From: an uncultured Neomegalonema sp.
GTDB taxonomy: Bacteria > Pseudomonadota > Alphaproteobacteria > Rhodobacterales > Rhodobacteraceae
Length of the DNA: 64,000 bases
Reading direction: 5' to 3'
Assembly: GCA_937990185.1 (NCBI GenBank)
Contig: CALKBI010000021.1
Location: 1-64,000 of the forward strand
In this document: positions 51,852-61,408 of the stretch, piece after piece
How the letters are laid out: each line of letters opens with the position of its first letter
How positions within the stretch are numbered: position 1 is the stretch's first letter
Program-made: the position numbers and the translations under genes
Notes under the pieces: model-generated
Database searches by the model: none
Told to the model about the DNA's origin: nothing
The model's input: only the letters and a program-made list of their open reading frames with translations

Positions 51852-53749
51852 TTGATCGCCGCAAAATACAGGCTGCTACAAATTCGCGGTTTACCCGCCG
51901 CGCTCTCGTTTTGTTTGGCAGTCAGCTAGGTTTAGCAGGCATCCTCGGCAGTCGCATGTACCAGCTTCAAGTTGTTGAAAGTGGCCATTATACCGAACGC
52001 GCAGAACGAAGCCGGATACGTCCTCGTCTCATTCCTCCCATTCGTGGGGAAATTTTCTCTCGCGACGGTACGCCTTTAGCCGAAAACCGCCAAAACTACC
52101 GGGTGGTGATGGTTCGGGAGCAAACTGAAGACATCAAGCTCTCATTGCAAAAACTGGCAACAATCATCGACCTAAAACCTGAACGTCAGGAAGAACTCTA
52201 CGAAAAAATAAGAAGATCATCTTCTTTCGCTCATGTTCTTGTAGCGGAAAACCTCACATGGTCAGAATTTGCAGATATAAACGCCAATGCCCCTGCTTTG
52301 CGCGGCGTTTCGCCTGAAATTGGATTAACACGCCATTATCCCGAAGCAGACATGACCGCACATATTGTCGGCTACGTTGGCGCGCCAAACGAAAAAGACG
52401 TCAAACGCGCCGGACCCGCAAAAGGATTGCTTAAACTTCCCGGAATGCGGATTGGAAAAAATGGAATTGAGCGCATTGCCGAAGATGGTTTGCGCGGGAC
52501 CGCAGGTGTTCGCCGTGTGGAACGTAATGTACATGGCCGCACAATCAGGGAATTGTTCCGCCAAGATGGAACACAAGGCGATACACTCGATCTAACTATC
52601 GACCTTGAGCTGCAAAAATACGCTATGGAACGTCTTGGCGATGAAAGTGGTGCAGTCATTGTGATGGACGTCAATGATGGAGACGTACTCGCGCTGGCCT
52701 CAACGCCCGGCTACGATCCGAATAATTTCGTCCTCGGTCTATCGCAAAAGCAATGGGTCTCTTTGCGCGACAACGAGAAAAATCCACTCACTAACAAGGC
52801 CGTGGCCGGCACATACCCTCCCGGTTCGACCTTCAAGATGATGACATTACTGGCCGCGCTTGAGAACGGCATCAACCCAACAGACGGGCATTTCTGTAAC
52901 GGCGCACTTTGGTTTGGAAACCGGTTTTTCAACTGTTGGAAACGTCAAGGTCATGGTTTCATGGATGGCATTTCAGCAATCAAGAACTCATGCGATGTCT
53001 ATTTTTACGAAATCGCGCAGCAAGTGGGCATCAACAAAATAGCAGAACTTTCGAGGCGCTTTGGCCTCGGTGTCGAGCCGGAGATCGAACTTCCTCGTGT
53101 CAAAAGTGGCGTTATGCCTGATCGCAACTGGAAAGAAGCAGTACTCGGGGAATCTTGGTACAAAGGCGAGACGCTTAACGCTGGTATCGGCCAAGGCTAC
53201 ACAACGACAACACCCTTGCAACTCGCAGTGATGACCGCGCGGCTCGCAAATGGTGGTTTCGGCGTCAAACCACGGCTCATACGAGGCCGTAATGGTGAGC
53301 GGATCAAAGCGCCGCCCTTGCGTTCACTAGGAGTAAATCCAGACAATGTTGCGCTGGTCCGTCAAGCAATGTCTGCGGTCACGAACGAGCAAGGCGGCAC
53401 TGCCTATCGTTCGCGCATTTCGGCCATCGGTAAAGAAATGAGCGGCAAGACAGGAACCGCACAGGTTCGCCGTATTTCAACTGCTGAGAGGCAAACCGGC
53501 GTTCTCAAAAACGAAGATTTGCCTTGGAAACTCCGCGATCATGCTCTTTTTGTGGCTTTCGCTCCATCCGATAAACCACGATATGCCATTGCCGTTGTTG
53601 TCGAACACGGTGGAGGCGGGTCAAAAGTTGCCGCGCCTATCGCTCGAGATGTTCTCCTACACGCACAGTTTCAAGGCAAACCACCTCCTGATGCCGTGCC
53701 AAACGATGCTAACCCTATTTTTGGGCATGATCCTTTAGGGCCGGTATAA
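51848..53749 (+). CDS. mrdA: penicillin-binding protein 2 (peptidoglycan transpeptidase)
   Basis: A 633-residue class B PBP, starting at the ATG that overlaps the mreD stop. One N-terminal membrane anchor (about residues 18-36), a dimerisation domain beginning RPRLIPPIRGEIFSRDGTPLAENR, and a transpeptidase domain with the serine motif PPGSTFKMM, the SxN-type motif in IKNSCDVYFYE, and GKTGTAQ. It makes cross-links in lateral wall growth with RodA, whose gene follows with a one-base overlap. Confidence 0.95.
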   Translation: MIDRRKIQAATNSRFTRRALVLFGSQLGLAGILGSRMYQLQVVESGHYTERAERSRIRPRLIPPIRGEIFSRDGTPLAENRQNYRVVMVREQTEDIKLSLQKLATIIDLKPERQEELYEKIRRSSSFAHVLVAENLTWSEFADINANAPALRGVSPEIGLTRHYPEADMTAHIVGYVGAPNEKDVKRAGPAKGLLKLPGMRIGKNGIERIAEDGLRGTAGVRRVERNVHGRTIRELFRQDGTQGDTLDLTIDLELQKYAMERLGDESGAVIVMDVNDGDVLALASTPGYDPNNFVLGLSQKQWVSLRDNEKNPLTNKAVAGTYPPGSTFKMMTLLAALENGINPTDGHFCNGALWFGNRFFNCWKRQGHGFMDGISAIKNSCDVYFYEIAQQVGINKIAELSRRFGLGVEPEIELPRVKSGVMPDRNWKEAVLGESWYKGETLNAGIGQGYTTTTPLQLAVMTARLANGGFGVKPRLIRGRNGERIKAPPLRSLGVNPDNVALVRQAMSAVTNEQGGTAYRSRISAIGKEMSGKTGTAQVRRISTAERQTGVLKNEDLPWKLRDHALFVAFAPSDKPRYAIAVVVEHGGGGSKVAAPIARDVLLHAQFQGKPPPDAVPNDANPIFGHDPLGPV

Positions 53750-54912
53750 TGAGCATGTCCCTTTCCAATGCACCCACTCCGCTCGGCCTTGGCAGCAAGC
53801 TTTTGCGCTTGAACTGGGCATTGCCTGTATTCCTCGCGATCGTATCCGGGGTTGGTTTTGCGATGCTCTATTCCGTTGCCGGTGGAGATTTTGACCCATG
53901 GGCGCGGGCGCAGATTATCCGCTTTACCGTCGGTTTTCTTGGCATGTTTATCGTCGCGATGATTGATATTCGCCTCTGGTACAAGGCGGCATGGCCATTT
54001 TACATTTTCGCCTTTACCTTGCTTATTGCGGTCGAATTTCTTGGCGTCAGCGGTAAAGGTGCAGTGCGCTGGATTGACCTTGGGTTTATTCGATTACAAC
54101 CTTCTGAGTTGATGAAAATCGCGCTCGTTGTCGTCCTTGCGCGCTATTATCACGACATCCGCCCCGACCGTGTAAAAAACGCCTTTTTACTGCTTCCTCC
54201 ACTAGCGCTTATCGCCCTCCCCGCAGCGCTGGTTCTCAAACAACCAGACCTGGGAACGACAGTGCTGCTTTGTGCAGGCGGCATCGCAATTATGTTTATG
54301 GCGGGTGCAAGCCTGTGGTTCTTTGGTCTCCTCGTCGCTGGAGCCGGTGGATTAGTCTATGCCATCTTCGGTTCATGTGGTCAGGATTGGCAAATACTAA
54401 AAGACTATCAGTGCCGCCGCATTACGACCTTCATTGATCCTGCGAGCGACCCACAAGGTGCGGGGTATCACATAACGCAATCGAAGATAGCGTTCGGTTC
54501 CGGCGGATATAGCGGCATGGGCTTCACAGAAGGCCCGCAGAGCCGCCTGGACTTTCTACCAGAAAAGCACACTGATTTTATTTTCACCACGCTTGGCGAA
54601 GAATTCGGATTGGTTGGTGCGTTGGCCTTACTCGGTCTTTACATGATGATCCTGTTTGTCGGAATGCTAACGACATTACGGATCAAACATACATTTGGTC
54701 GCCTCATCGGAACGGGTGTGTGTTTCACATTCTTCTGCTATTTCGCCATCAACATGGCGATGATCATGGGCCTCGCACCCGTGGTCGGCGTGCCCTTGCC
54801 TCTTGTAAGCTATGGCGGGACATCAATGCTCGTAATCCTGTTTGCGTTTGGATTGCTGCTCAGTGCTCAGGTTCATGCCCGAGTGCCATTCAAGAAACGG
54901 GAAGACGCATGA
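53749..54912 (+). CDS. rodA: rod shape-determining SEDS glycosyltransferase RodA
   Basis: A 387-residue SEDS-family protein with about ten membrane helices. GKGAVRWIDLGFIRLQPSELMKIALVVVLARYY is the conserved loop with the catalytic Asp region; LPAALVLKQPDLGTT and GMGFTEGPQSRLDFLPEKHTDFIFTTLGEEFGLVGAL are further family motifs; the C terminus has GVPLPLVSYGGTSM. It polymerises lipid II into glycan strands. An ATGA overlap joins the next gene. Confidence 0.96.
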   Translation: MSMSLSNAPTPLGLGSKLLRLNWALPVFLAIVSGVGFAMLYSVAGGDFDPWARAQIIRFTVGFLGMFIVAMIDIRLWYKAAWPFYIFAFTLLIAVEFLGVSGKGAVRWIDLGFIRLQPSELMKIALVVVLARYYHDIRPDRVKNAFLLLPPLALIALPAALVLKQPDLGTTVLLCAGGIAIMFMAGASLWFFGLLVAGAGGLVYAIFGSCGQDWQILKDYQCRRITTFIDPASDPQGAGYHITQSKIAFGSGGYSGMGFTEGPQSRLDFLPEKHTDFIFTTLGEEFGLVGALALLGLYMMILFVGMLTTLRIKHTFGRLIGTGVCFTFFCYFAINMAMIMGLAPVVGVPLPLVSYGGTSMLVILFAFGLLLSAQVHARVPFKKREDA

Positions 54913-55133
54913 TCGAAGAATTAGATGCTCGTGGTCTGCGTTGTCCTCTCCCGGTCCTCAAGGCCCGCAAACGCCTTAAAGCGCTTGAGCCGGGTACGCA
55001 GCTTCGGGTTATCGCAGATGACCCTGCCGCTGTGATCGACGTCCCTCACTTTTGCAATGAACAAGGCCACATACTGGAAAGCCAAGGCGAAGAAGAAAAC
55101 GCTTTAGTGTTCGTTATCCGAAAAGCGTCCTAA
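54909..55133 (+). CDS. TusA/SirA-family sulfurtransferase-like protein
   Basis: A 74-residue protein with LDARGLRCPLPVLKARKRLK, the CPxP motif of TusA/YedF, where the cysteine (residue 12) carries persulfide in TusA. The rest, RVIADDPAAVIDVPHFCNEQGHILES, is typical of the two-layer fold. It may serve tRNA thiolation or sulfur trafficking. It is translationally coupled to rodA (ATGA) although there is no known link with wall synthesis. A longer frame upstream runs inside rodA and is rejected. Confidence 0.9.
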   Translation: MIEELDARGLRCPLPVLKARKRLKALEPGTQLRVIADDPAAVIDVPHFCNEQGHILESQGEEENALVFVIRKAS

Positions 55134-55975
55134 CCTCTCTTTTGCAAGGCTTCGCGCATTTGCTCGCATGGATCTTTGCGCTCTGGCGAAGCAGCGGAGA
55201 GCGTGACGGTGAACTGCCCATCGGCAGCCTCTTCATCGCCCTCAAGCATACCAATACTTGCAATCTTAGCATCGGGTAACGCATACGCCAGATAAGCGGG
55301 CGCACCCGTATCAAGCCGCGCATGAGCGTTACCGCAGATCAGCACACTCAAGCCACCTCCTGATATACCAGCCCGTCGCCACGCTTCCGCATAAGACGCA
55401 TCCCAAGCACGCTGCACCTCGACCATCGCACCGAGCTTGTCCCGTTCAACCAATTCACAATGGGCCGCAAATTGTTCGTCCAGCATATCAGTGCGTTGGG
55501 CTTCGGGTAGCGGTTCAGCCAATCGATATCGCTTGGCTAGGTCATCCCCGATACCGACTGCACCCTTGGCGTAAACCTTGCCTAAATCAGCTTTCGCCAA
55601 ACCGCCTCCAGCGATATACGCTTCCGGTACTGCCTCAAGAATAGGGGCATAGAGTGACCAATCAGGCCAACCACTTTCTTCCCATTCCAGTGCCTCTTTG
55701 AGAGCCTGTCGCGACACACCATCGGCGCGCAAACGATTGACAGTTTCTTCCTTGGCTTGCGGGATCATCTCGAACGCAAGTCCTTGAGGATTTAAGGCTG
55801 CAACAAGGTCAGCCTGTAAACGATGATGGTTCGGATTATCGTGACGCTCTCCAATCGCGATAAAATCTGCGCTTTTAAGAACAGAGACCGCCTCATCAAC
55901 TTCTGAGGCCGCAAATGACCAACGGGAAGCTACTGCTGCACCACCGGCAACGGCAAGAAACCCGCGTCGGTTCAT
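55130..55975 (-). CDS. ChaN-family (heme-binding uptake-like) protein
   Basis: A 281-residue protein with a twin-arginine-type leader, NRRGFLAVAGGAAVASRWSFA, and a Tiki/ChaN-like body: DFIAIGERHDNPNHHRLQADLVAAL, with the His-rich motif, and SVLICGNAHARLDTGAPAYL near the C terminus. Characterised ChaN binds heme and is iron regulated. Here it overlaps tusA tail-to-tail by 4 bases and is coupled to the YkgJ-type gene upstream. A heme-degrading monooxygenase lies about 6 kb away. Confidence 0.8.
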   Translation of the reverse strand: MNRRGFLAVAGGAAVASRWSFAASEVDEAVSVLKSADFIAIGERHDNPNHHRLQADLVAALNPQGLAFEMIPQAKEETVNRLRADGVSRQALKEALEWEESGWPDWSLYAPILEAVPEAYIAGGGLAKADLGKVYAKGAVGIGDDLAKRYRLAEPLPEAQRTDMLDEQFAAHCELVERDKLGAMVEVQRAWDASYAEAWRRAGISGGGLSVLICGNAHARLDTGAPAYLAYALPDAKIASIGMLEGDEEAADGQFTVTLSAASPERKDPCEQMREALQKRG

Positions 55976-56739
55976 ACTCCGTCATCCGATGTCAGCTCTT
56001 CAGGCGTAGGTGGACGATCTGTCATCATTTTATCCGCATAGGCGGCTTCAAACGGTTTCTCACCTGCCATCCAGCGATTCATGACATTCTTTTCGGTCCA
56101 GATCGTTGCGAGGGCGGCATTTAATTCCAGCGGTTCAATCTCAAGATTGTGTTCCTGCAAAGCAGTGCCAAACGCATCATAATAGGCCTGCGTATTATCA
56201 AAGAACAACTGATGCGATGGCGTCGAGATATAAGCATCCCGCTCATCAAAAGCCTTTTTGCACGACGGCTTATCACTCGAATGCATGGAGCGGCATGTTA
56301 AAGGCCGTGCGCTGTGCACTGAGCAAAGCCATGTATCCGGATCAAGCATAGGACAAGCGATATGCCCCTCGTGCCGCCCTGCGCCGCTCAATCCACGGTG
56401 TTTGGCATCATGATCAATGATGCGCTGTTTCATCGCTTTTGAGACTTCGGGTTCAAAAGCCGTCTCGATATGGTTTGCGAGAAAAAAAGCCTCGGGCGCA
56501 AGGACACTGACCATCGTATGGCAACAATAGGCGCACCCTGCACCACAAGCGATCTTGAAAGAGCCAGTTTCGGCCATCCAGCTATAAACATCGTCGAAAT
56601 ACACGTTCGAGCGCGCATAAGTTAGTCCGACAGATTCAAGGATACTCTTTTTGTTGATGCCCATCCGGTTGAAGTAATCAACATATCGATGGGCTTCGCG
56701 TGCCCCGTCCGGCGGCGTAATTGACGATGTTTGGTTCAT
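55972..56739 (-). CDS. YkgJ-family cysteine cluster protein
   Basis: A 255-residue protein with CGAGCAYCCHTMVSV (the CxxxCxxCC cluster) and a second set CPMLDPDTWLCSVHSARPLTCRSMHSSDKPSC, the pattern of YkgJ proteins, thought to bind zinc or an Fe-S cluster. Function is not known. GAGAGGATAAA precedes the ATG. Its stop overlaps the ChaN start (ATGA), so the two form an operon. Confidence 0.85.
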   Translation of the reverse strand: MNQTSSITPPDGAREAHRYVDYFNRMGINKKSILESVGLTYARSNVYFDDVYSWMAETGSFKIACGAGCAYCCHTMVSVLAPEAFFLANHIETAFEPEVSKAMKQRIIDHDAKHRGLSGAGRHEGHIACPMLDPDTWLCSVHSARPLTCRSMHSSDKPSCKKAFDERDAYISTPSHQLFFDNTQAYYDAFGTALQEHNLEIEPLELNAALATIWTEKNVMNRWMAGEKPFEAAYADKMMTDRPPTPEELTSDDGV

Positions 56740-57002
56740 TTTATCCTCTCATTACATACCGACATGAATTAACCCATGATCCATGTTTGCCAAGGTTTTA
56801 TATCCCGATCAATACACCGCAATCGGCCAAGGCCTTCTAACCTGTTGATAGTGATTTAAAATCGTAACCACAACTTGAGTTGTAAGGATACTTACATTTG
56901 TTGCGAGTATCAGGCGCGAGCAATGATACTTGAGTTTCGCGATCAAGCTGCGACAACGAGGGAAACATATTCGTTACGCTTTCCGAACACAGGCTCTTGA
57001 AC

Positions 57003-57716
57003 ATGCCCCTCTCAGACTCGACCCGCGACAAATTCCGTAGCGTGAGCACTGCAACCATTTGTACCGCCCTCTTCAAGCGAGGTTTACGCAATCAGATGAT
57101 CCAAGGCGTTCTCCCTCTTGGCAAGACAGGCTCTATGGTCGGCGAAGCCTTTACGCTACGATATATGCCCGCGCGCGAAGATCGTAATCCGGTAAGCGTT
57201 TTTCAAAATCCAGAGCATCCTCAGCGCAAAGCGGTTGAAGATTGCCCGCCGGGAGCGGTTATGGTGATCGACAGTCGCAAAGACGCTCGCGCGGCATCTG
57301 CGGGGTCTATTCTTATTACACGCATGATGGTCCGCGGATGCGCAGGTATTGTCACGGATGGTGGATTTAGGGACAGCCCCGAAATCGCCGAGATGCCCTT
57401 CCCCGCTTACCATGCCCGTCCATCGGCCCCGACCAATCTCACTGTTCATGAAGCAATCGGGATAAACGAACCAATCGGATGTGGCGATGCGCCTGTTTTT
57501 CCCGGTGATATTATCGTCGGTGACGCTGAAGGCGTCGTGGTTGTCCCGGCAGAAATTGCGGAAGAAATCGCCGATGAGGCTGTCGAGATGACCGTTTATG
57601 AGGATTTTGTAATCGAAGAAGTTCAAGCTGGAAAATCAATAATTGGCCTTTATCCGGCGACCAAAGAAGAAACAAAAACCGACTTTGCTCAATGGCGAGA
57701 AAAGGCGGGGCGTTAA
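57003..57716 (+). CDS. RraA-family protein (aldolase/decarboxylase-like)
   Basis: A 237-residue protein of the RraA fold. GEAFTLRYMPARED and GAVMVIDSRKDARAASAGSILITRMMVRGCAGIVTDGGFRDSPEI contain the conserved GG-x-RD-like motif that binds Mg and substrate in the 4-hydroxy-4-methyl-2-oxoglutarate aldolase relatives; HEAIGINEPIGCGDAPVFPGDIIVGDAEGVVVVPAEIAEEIA completes the fold. True RraA (RNase E inhibitor) lacks enzymatic residues, so an enzyme is more likely given the coupled dehydrogenase. The ATG at 57003 is preferred to a TTG two codons earlier. Confidence 0.82.
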   Translation: MPLSDSTRDKFRSVSTATICTALFKRGLRNQMIQGVLPLGKTGSMVGEAFTLRYMPAREDRNPVSVFQNPEHPQRKAVEDCPPGAVMVIDSRKDARAASAGSILITRMMVRGCAGIVTDGGFRDSPEIAEMPFPAYHARPSAPTNLTVHEAIGINEPIGCGDAPVFPGDIIVGDAEGVVVVPAEIAEEIADEAVEMTVYEDFVIEEVQAGKSIIGLYPATKEETKTDFAQWREKAGR

Positions 57717-57717
57717 G

Positions 57718-58878
57718 ATGATCGGTCGCGTTCAATCTCCTAGCATTATCCGCATCGGCGGCGGTGTTGCGAAAGAAACCCCCGAAGTTCTCAAACAACT
57801 TGGACTTAGCCGTCCTTTGATTGTCACCGATATGAATCTCGTCAAGATCGGACATGTGAAGACCGTCACGGACACTCTCGATGAAGCTGGTATCGTATGG
57901 GGATTATTCGATGGCGTGGTCGAGGACCCCACCGATACCTGCGTTGAAATCGGCCTGATGGAACTGAACGCAGGAGAGTATGATTGTGTTATCGGTTTGG
58001 GCGGCGGGTCGCCAATGGACACCGCCAAAGCAATCAGCTTTATGGCTGTTAATCCCGGCCATGTCAGGGACTACAAAGCACCTACGCAGATCGATAAGTG
58101 TGGCCTGCCAATTATTCTCATCCCAACTACAGGCGGCACGGGGTCCGAGCTGACAAGATGGTGCGTCATTACCGATACGCAGAAAGTAGAGAAGTACAAT
58201 CTGAGCGGCCTCGCCTCGGTTGCAAAAGCAGCGCTAATCGACTGGACATTTACAACCACAAAACCGGCGCGAATAACGGCAGACACCGCCGTTGATAGTC
58301 TGACCCACGCCATCGAAGCCTATGTCAGCCGCAAGTCATTTCCCTACACGGATGCTTTTGCATTGGCCGCAATGCCCGCCATCGCAAAGCATGTTCGCAC
58401 CGCTTATCAAGAGCCAGAGAATGCCGAAGCGCGCGAAGCCTTGATGCTCGCGGCTTCACAAGCGGGAATGGCGTTTTCCAATGCCTCGGTAGCGCTTGTC
58501 CACGGGATGAGCCGCCCCATTGGGGCGCATTTTCATGTTGCGCACGGGTTATCAAACGCAATGCTCTTGCCCGCCGTCACCGCTTTCTCAGTATCGGCAG
58601 CCCCGGATCGGTATGCCGAATGTGCACGGGTGATGGGCATGGCCGAGGACAGTGATAATAGCGCACTTGCTTGTGAAAAACTCGTCAATGGTTTGCGGCA
58701 ACTCAACGCCGACCTCGAAGTCCCCTCCCCCAAAGCCCAAGGCCATGACGAAGCGACGTATTTCGAAAAACTCCCCATAATGGCGGAACAAGCTCTTGCC
58801 TCCGGCTCCCCGCAAAACAACCCCCGTGTTCCAACGGCGACAGAGATCATTGCCCTTTATGAAGAGATTTGGGACTAA
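57718..58878 (+). CDS. iron-containing alcohol dehydrogenase
   Basis: A 386-residue group III alcohol dehydrogenase starting 1 base after the RraA-like stop. NAD-binding part: YDCVIGLGGGSPMDTAKAISFM and PTTGGTGSELTRWCVI. Metal ligands: DTAVDSLTHAIEAYV (Asp and His) and MSRPIGAHFHVAHGLSNAMLLPAV (His residues). It reduces or oxidises a small aldehyde/alcohol pair; the RraA-type neighbour suggests a product such as a semialdehyde or hydroxy acid. Substrate unknown. Confidence 0.9.
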   Translation: MIGRVQSPSIIRIGGGVAKETPEVLKQLGLSRPLIVTDMNLVKIGHVKTVTDTLDEAGIVWGLFDGVVEDPTDTCVEIGLMELNAGEYDCVIGLGGGSPMDTAKAISFMAVNPGHVRDYKAPTQIDKCGLPIILIPTTGGTGSELTRWCVITDTQKVEKYNLSGLASVAKAALIDWTFTTTKPARITADTAVDSLTHAIEAYVSRKSFPYTDAFALAAMPAIAKHVRTAYQEPENAEAREALMLAASQAGMAFSNASVALVHGMSRPIGAHFHVAHGLSNAMLLPAVTAFSVSAAPDRYAECARVMGMAEDSDNSALACEKLVNGLRQLNADLEVPSPKAQGHDEATYFEKLPIMAEQALASGSPQNNPRVPTATEIIALYEEIWD

Positions 58879-58930
58879 CGGCGTTTCTCTACGCTGGAAA
58901 CCCCGCCCGTGATGCTCTACACCCCGCTTC

Positions 58931-60541
58931 ATGAGCACAATCGGACATAATAGCGGGGGCAATCTTCCCCCCGAAATCGCGCGGCGACGGACTTTCGCGA
59001 TTATCTCTCACCCTGATGCGGGCAAGACCACGCTGACCGAGAAACTGCTGGTTTATGGCGGTGCGATTCAGACCGCCGGAGCTGTGCGCGCGAGGGGTGA
59101 ACAGCGGCGCGCGACCTCTGATTTTCTAAAGATGGAGCAACAGCGCGGTATTTCGGTATCAGCCTCCGCGATGACGTTTGAGTGGGGCGATTGCTGGTTC
59201 AACCTACTCGATACGCCGGGTCACGAGGATTTCTCCGAAGATACCTATCGGACTCTAACCGCCGTTGATGCCGCCGTGATGGTTATCGACGCCGCGAAAG
59301 GCATCGAGCCGCAAACGCTGAAACTCTTCGAAGTCTGCAGGATGCGCGACTTGCCGATCCTGACTTTTGTGAACAAAATGGACCGCGAAGCCCGCGATAC
59401 ATTTGAAATCATTGATGAGATTCAGGAAAAGCTCGCTCTTGATGTGACCCCGGCAAGCTGGCCCATTGGTATGGGGCGTGAGTTTCTCGGCACGTATGAC
59501 ATTCTCAATGACCGCCTCGGCCTTATGGACCGTGCAGATCGTAACAAAAAGGCCGAAAGCATCGAGATGACCGGCCTCGACGACACTAAACTCAGCGAAC
59601 ACATGCCTGCCGAACGCCTCGATGAGCTGCGGGAAAATGTCGAGATGGCGCGCGAGTTGTTGCCTGCCTTTGATGGACAATCCTTCCTCGAAGGTCACAT
59701 GACGCCAATCTGGTTCGGCTCTGCGATCAACTCTTTTGGTGTTCAAGAGTTACTGACGGGGCTGGCCAAGTACGCCCCGCCACCGCAATCCCGGAAGACC
59801 GAGAGCCGCGAAGTCCAGCCCGACGAGAAAAAGGCCACCGGCTTTGTCTTTAAGGTGCAGGCCAATATGGACCCCAAGCACCGTGACCGCGTGGCGTTCT
59901 TGCGGCTTTGTTCAGGTAAGTTCAATCGCGGCATGAAAATGCACCATGTGCGGTCGGGTAAGCCGATGGCGATCTCGAACCCTGTACTGTTCTTGGCAAA
60001 GGACCGTGAACTGGCCGAGGAAGCATGGGCTGGCGATATCATCGGTGTGCCGAACCACGGACAGCTCCGCATTGGCGATGCGCTGACCGAGGGTGAGAAT
60101 TTGCGGTTCTCAGGCATTCCATCCTTCGCGCCCGAACTCCTGCGGACATGTCGCGCCGGTGATCCGATGAAGGCTAAACACCTCGATAAAGCGCTAACGC
60201 AATTCGCCGAGGAAGGCGCGGCCAAACTGTTCAAGCCCGAAATCGGCGGCGCGTGGATTGTCGGCGTGGTCGGCGCGCTGCAATTCGATGTGCTGTCCAG
60301 CCGGATCGAGACGGAATATTCCCTTCCGGTCCGGTTCGAAGCCACGCAATACAAAGAAGCACGCTGGGTTTTGGGCGATAAGAAAGTGGTCGATGATTTT
60401 GTCACCAAAGAAAAAGGCCAATGCGCAATGGACCATGACGGCGACCCCGTTTTCATGATCCGCATCCCGTGGGACGTTGACCGTGTGGAACGGGATTATG
60501 AAGGGATCACCCTGAGCCGGACGAAAGAGATGCTGATTTAG
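58931..60541 (+). CDS. prfC: peptide chain release factor 3
   Basis: A 536-residue translational GTPase. G1 is SHPDAGKTTLTEKLL, G3 DTPGHEDFSEDTYR, G4 NKMDREARD, then the RF3-specific ANMDPKHRDRVAFLRLCSGKFNRGMKM and the C-terminal domain IVGVVGALQFDVLSSRIETEYSLPVRFEA. It recycles RF1/RF2 from the ribosome after termination. The N-terminal extension STIGHNSGGNLPPEIARRRTF is slightly longer than the E. coli protein. Confidence 0.96.
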   Translation: MSTIGHNSGGNLPPEIARRRTFAIISHPDAGKTTLTEKLLVYGGAIQTAGAVRARGEQRRATSDFLKMEQQRGISVSASAMTFEWGDCWFNLLDTPGHEDFSEDTYRTLTAVDAAVMVIDAAKGIEPQTLKLFEVCRMRDLPILTFVNKMDREARDTFEIIDEIQEKLALDVTPASWPIGMGREFLGTYDILNDRLGLMDRADRNKKAESIEMTGLDDTKLSEHMPAERLDELRENVEMARELLPAFDGQSFLEGHMTPIWFGSAINSFGVQELLTGLAKYAPPPQSRKTESREVQPDEKKATGFVFKVQANMDPKHRDRVAFLRLCSGKFNRGMKMHHVRSGKPMAISNPVLFLAKDRELAEEAWAGDIIGVPNHGQLRIGDALTEGENLRFSGIPSFAPELLRTCRAGDPMKAKHLDKALTQFAEEGAAKLFKPEIGGAWIVGVVGALQFDVLSSRIETEYSLPVRFEATQYKEARWVLGDKKVVDDFVTKEKGQCAMDHDGDPVFMIRIPWDVDRVERDYEGITLSRTKEMLI

Positions 60542-60643
60542 CGCGAACCGGATCAAGAAACACGTCCGCTCTCCCTAAAAGTTCTTCTCCTTAAATTCGG
60601 TAGTTTATGACAACTGATTGTATCAATTGAATCGGTGCGATTC

Positions 60644-60946
60644 TTATTCTTCAGAATCCCGACCAGAAAACATCGGCAAACCCCATTTATGTCGCCGATA
60701 CATTAGGTTAGCATAATGCCAACTTGAAAACAAACAAACAAGCGACGGCACGAGATGGAAAACGGAATAGAGGGCACTGCCTCGATAAAATTCATCGACA
60801 GCACTCAAGAAGAACAGAAACGTAAGTACAATGCATAACACTGTCACGAAGACGATGGAAAGGATCTCGTTCGTCGTCATTTTCGAAAAGTGCTTCGGCT
60901 TTTCGCCTTTGAATTCAACGTAATCACTTACGTGCCAAATAGACAT
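60644..60946 (-). CDS. small two-span membrane protein, unknown function
   Basis: A 100-residue protein starting MSIWHVSDYVEFKGEKPKHF, preceded by an excellent GGAGGATAAA site; a start 4 codons upstream is less likely. Two membrane segments (about residues 31-52 and 61-80) and a basic C-terminal tail (MYRRHKWGLPMFSGRDSEE). No family recognised. It is read alone, divergent from the RidA-like gene and convergent with prfC. Confidence 0.65.
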   Translation of the reverse strand: MSIWHVSDYVEFKGEKPKHFSKMTTNEILSIVFVTVLCIVLTFLFFLSAVDEFYRGSALYSVFHLVPSLVCLFSSWHYANLMYRRHKWGLPMFSGRDSEE

Positions 60947-61057
60947 TTTATCCTCCAAAAACTATGAGATTAAAGACCTATGCCCAGCGGCGATCCCGCT
61001 GGAATCTTTTACGGTAGCCTACTCGAAGCATCGCCCTCCTCCAACAGGACACTGCCC

Positions 61058-61399
61058 ATGATCACCCGCATCGACACCTCCGCCCGCGCTTCAAAGATCG
61101 TCAAGCATAACGGCATCGCTTATCTCTCCGGTCAGGTTGCTGAGGGCGATACGATCCAAGAGCAGACCGCCGCTTGCCTCGCAAAAATCGACGCGCTGCT
61201 TGAACAGGCGGGAAGCTCGCGAGAAAAAATGCTGCGCGCGACGATCTGGCTTGCGGATATGAAGGATTTCGCCGGATTGAACGAGGTTTGGAACGACTGG
61301 GTTCCCGAAGGCCATGCCCCTGCCCGCGCTTGCGGCGAGGCAAAGCTGGCCCGCGAAATCTTAAAGGTCGAAATTATCGTTGATGCCGTTTGCGACTAA
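61058..61399 (+). CDS. RidA-like (YjgF/UK114) protein
   Basis: A 113-residue protein from the ATG at 61058 with AGGACA upstream; a longer frame to 60980 has no site. [26 protein letters not shown] and [28 protein letters not shown] match the Rid family, with the conserved Arg of the PARAC segment at the place used for imine hydrolysis in RidA. It lies in a Rid subgroup often annotated as RidA family rather than as archetypal RidA. It converges with the IsdG-like gene by 9 bases. Confidence 0.88.
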   Translation: MITRIDTSARASKIVKHNGIAYLSGQVAEGDTIQEQTAACLAKIDALLEQAGSSREKMLRATIWLADMKDFAGLNEVWNDWVPEGHAPARACGEAKLAREILKVEIIVDAVCD

Positions 61400-61408
61400 A
61401 GACCTGCG

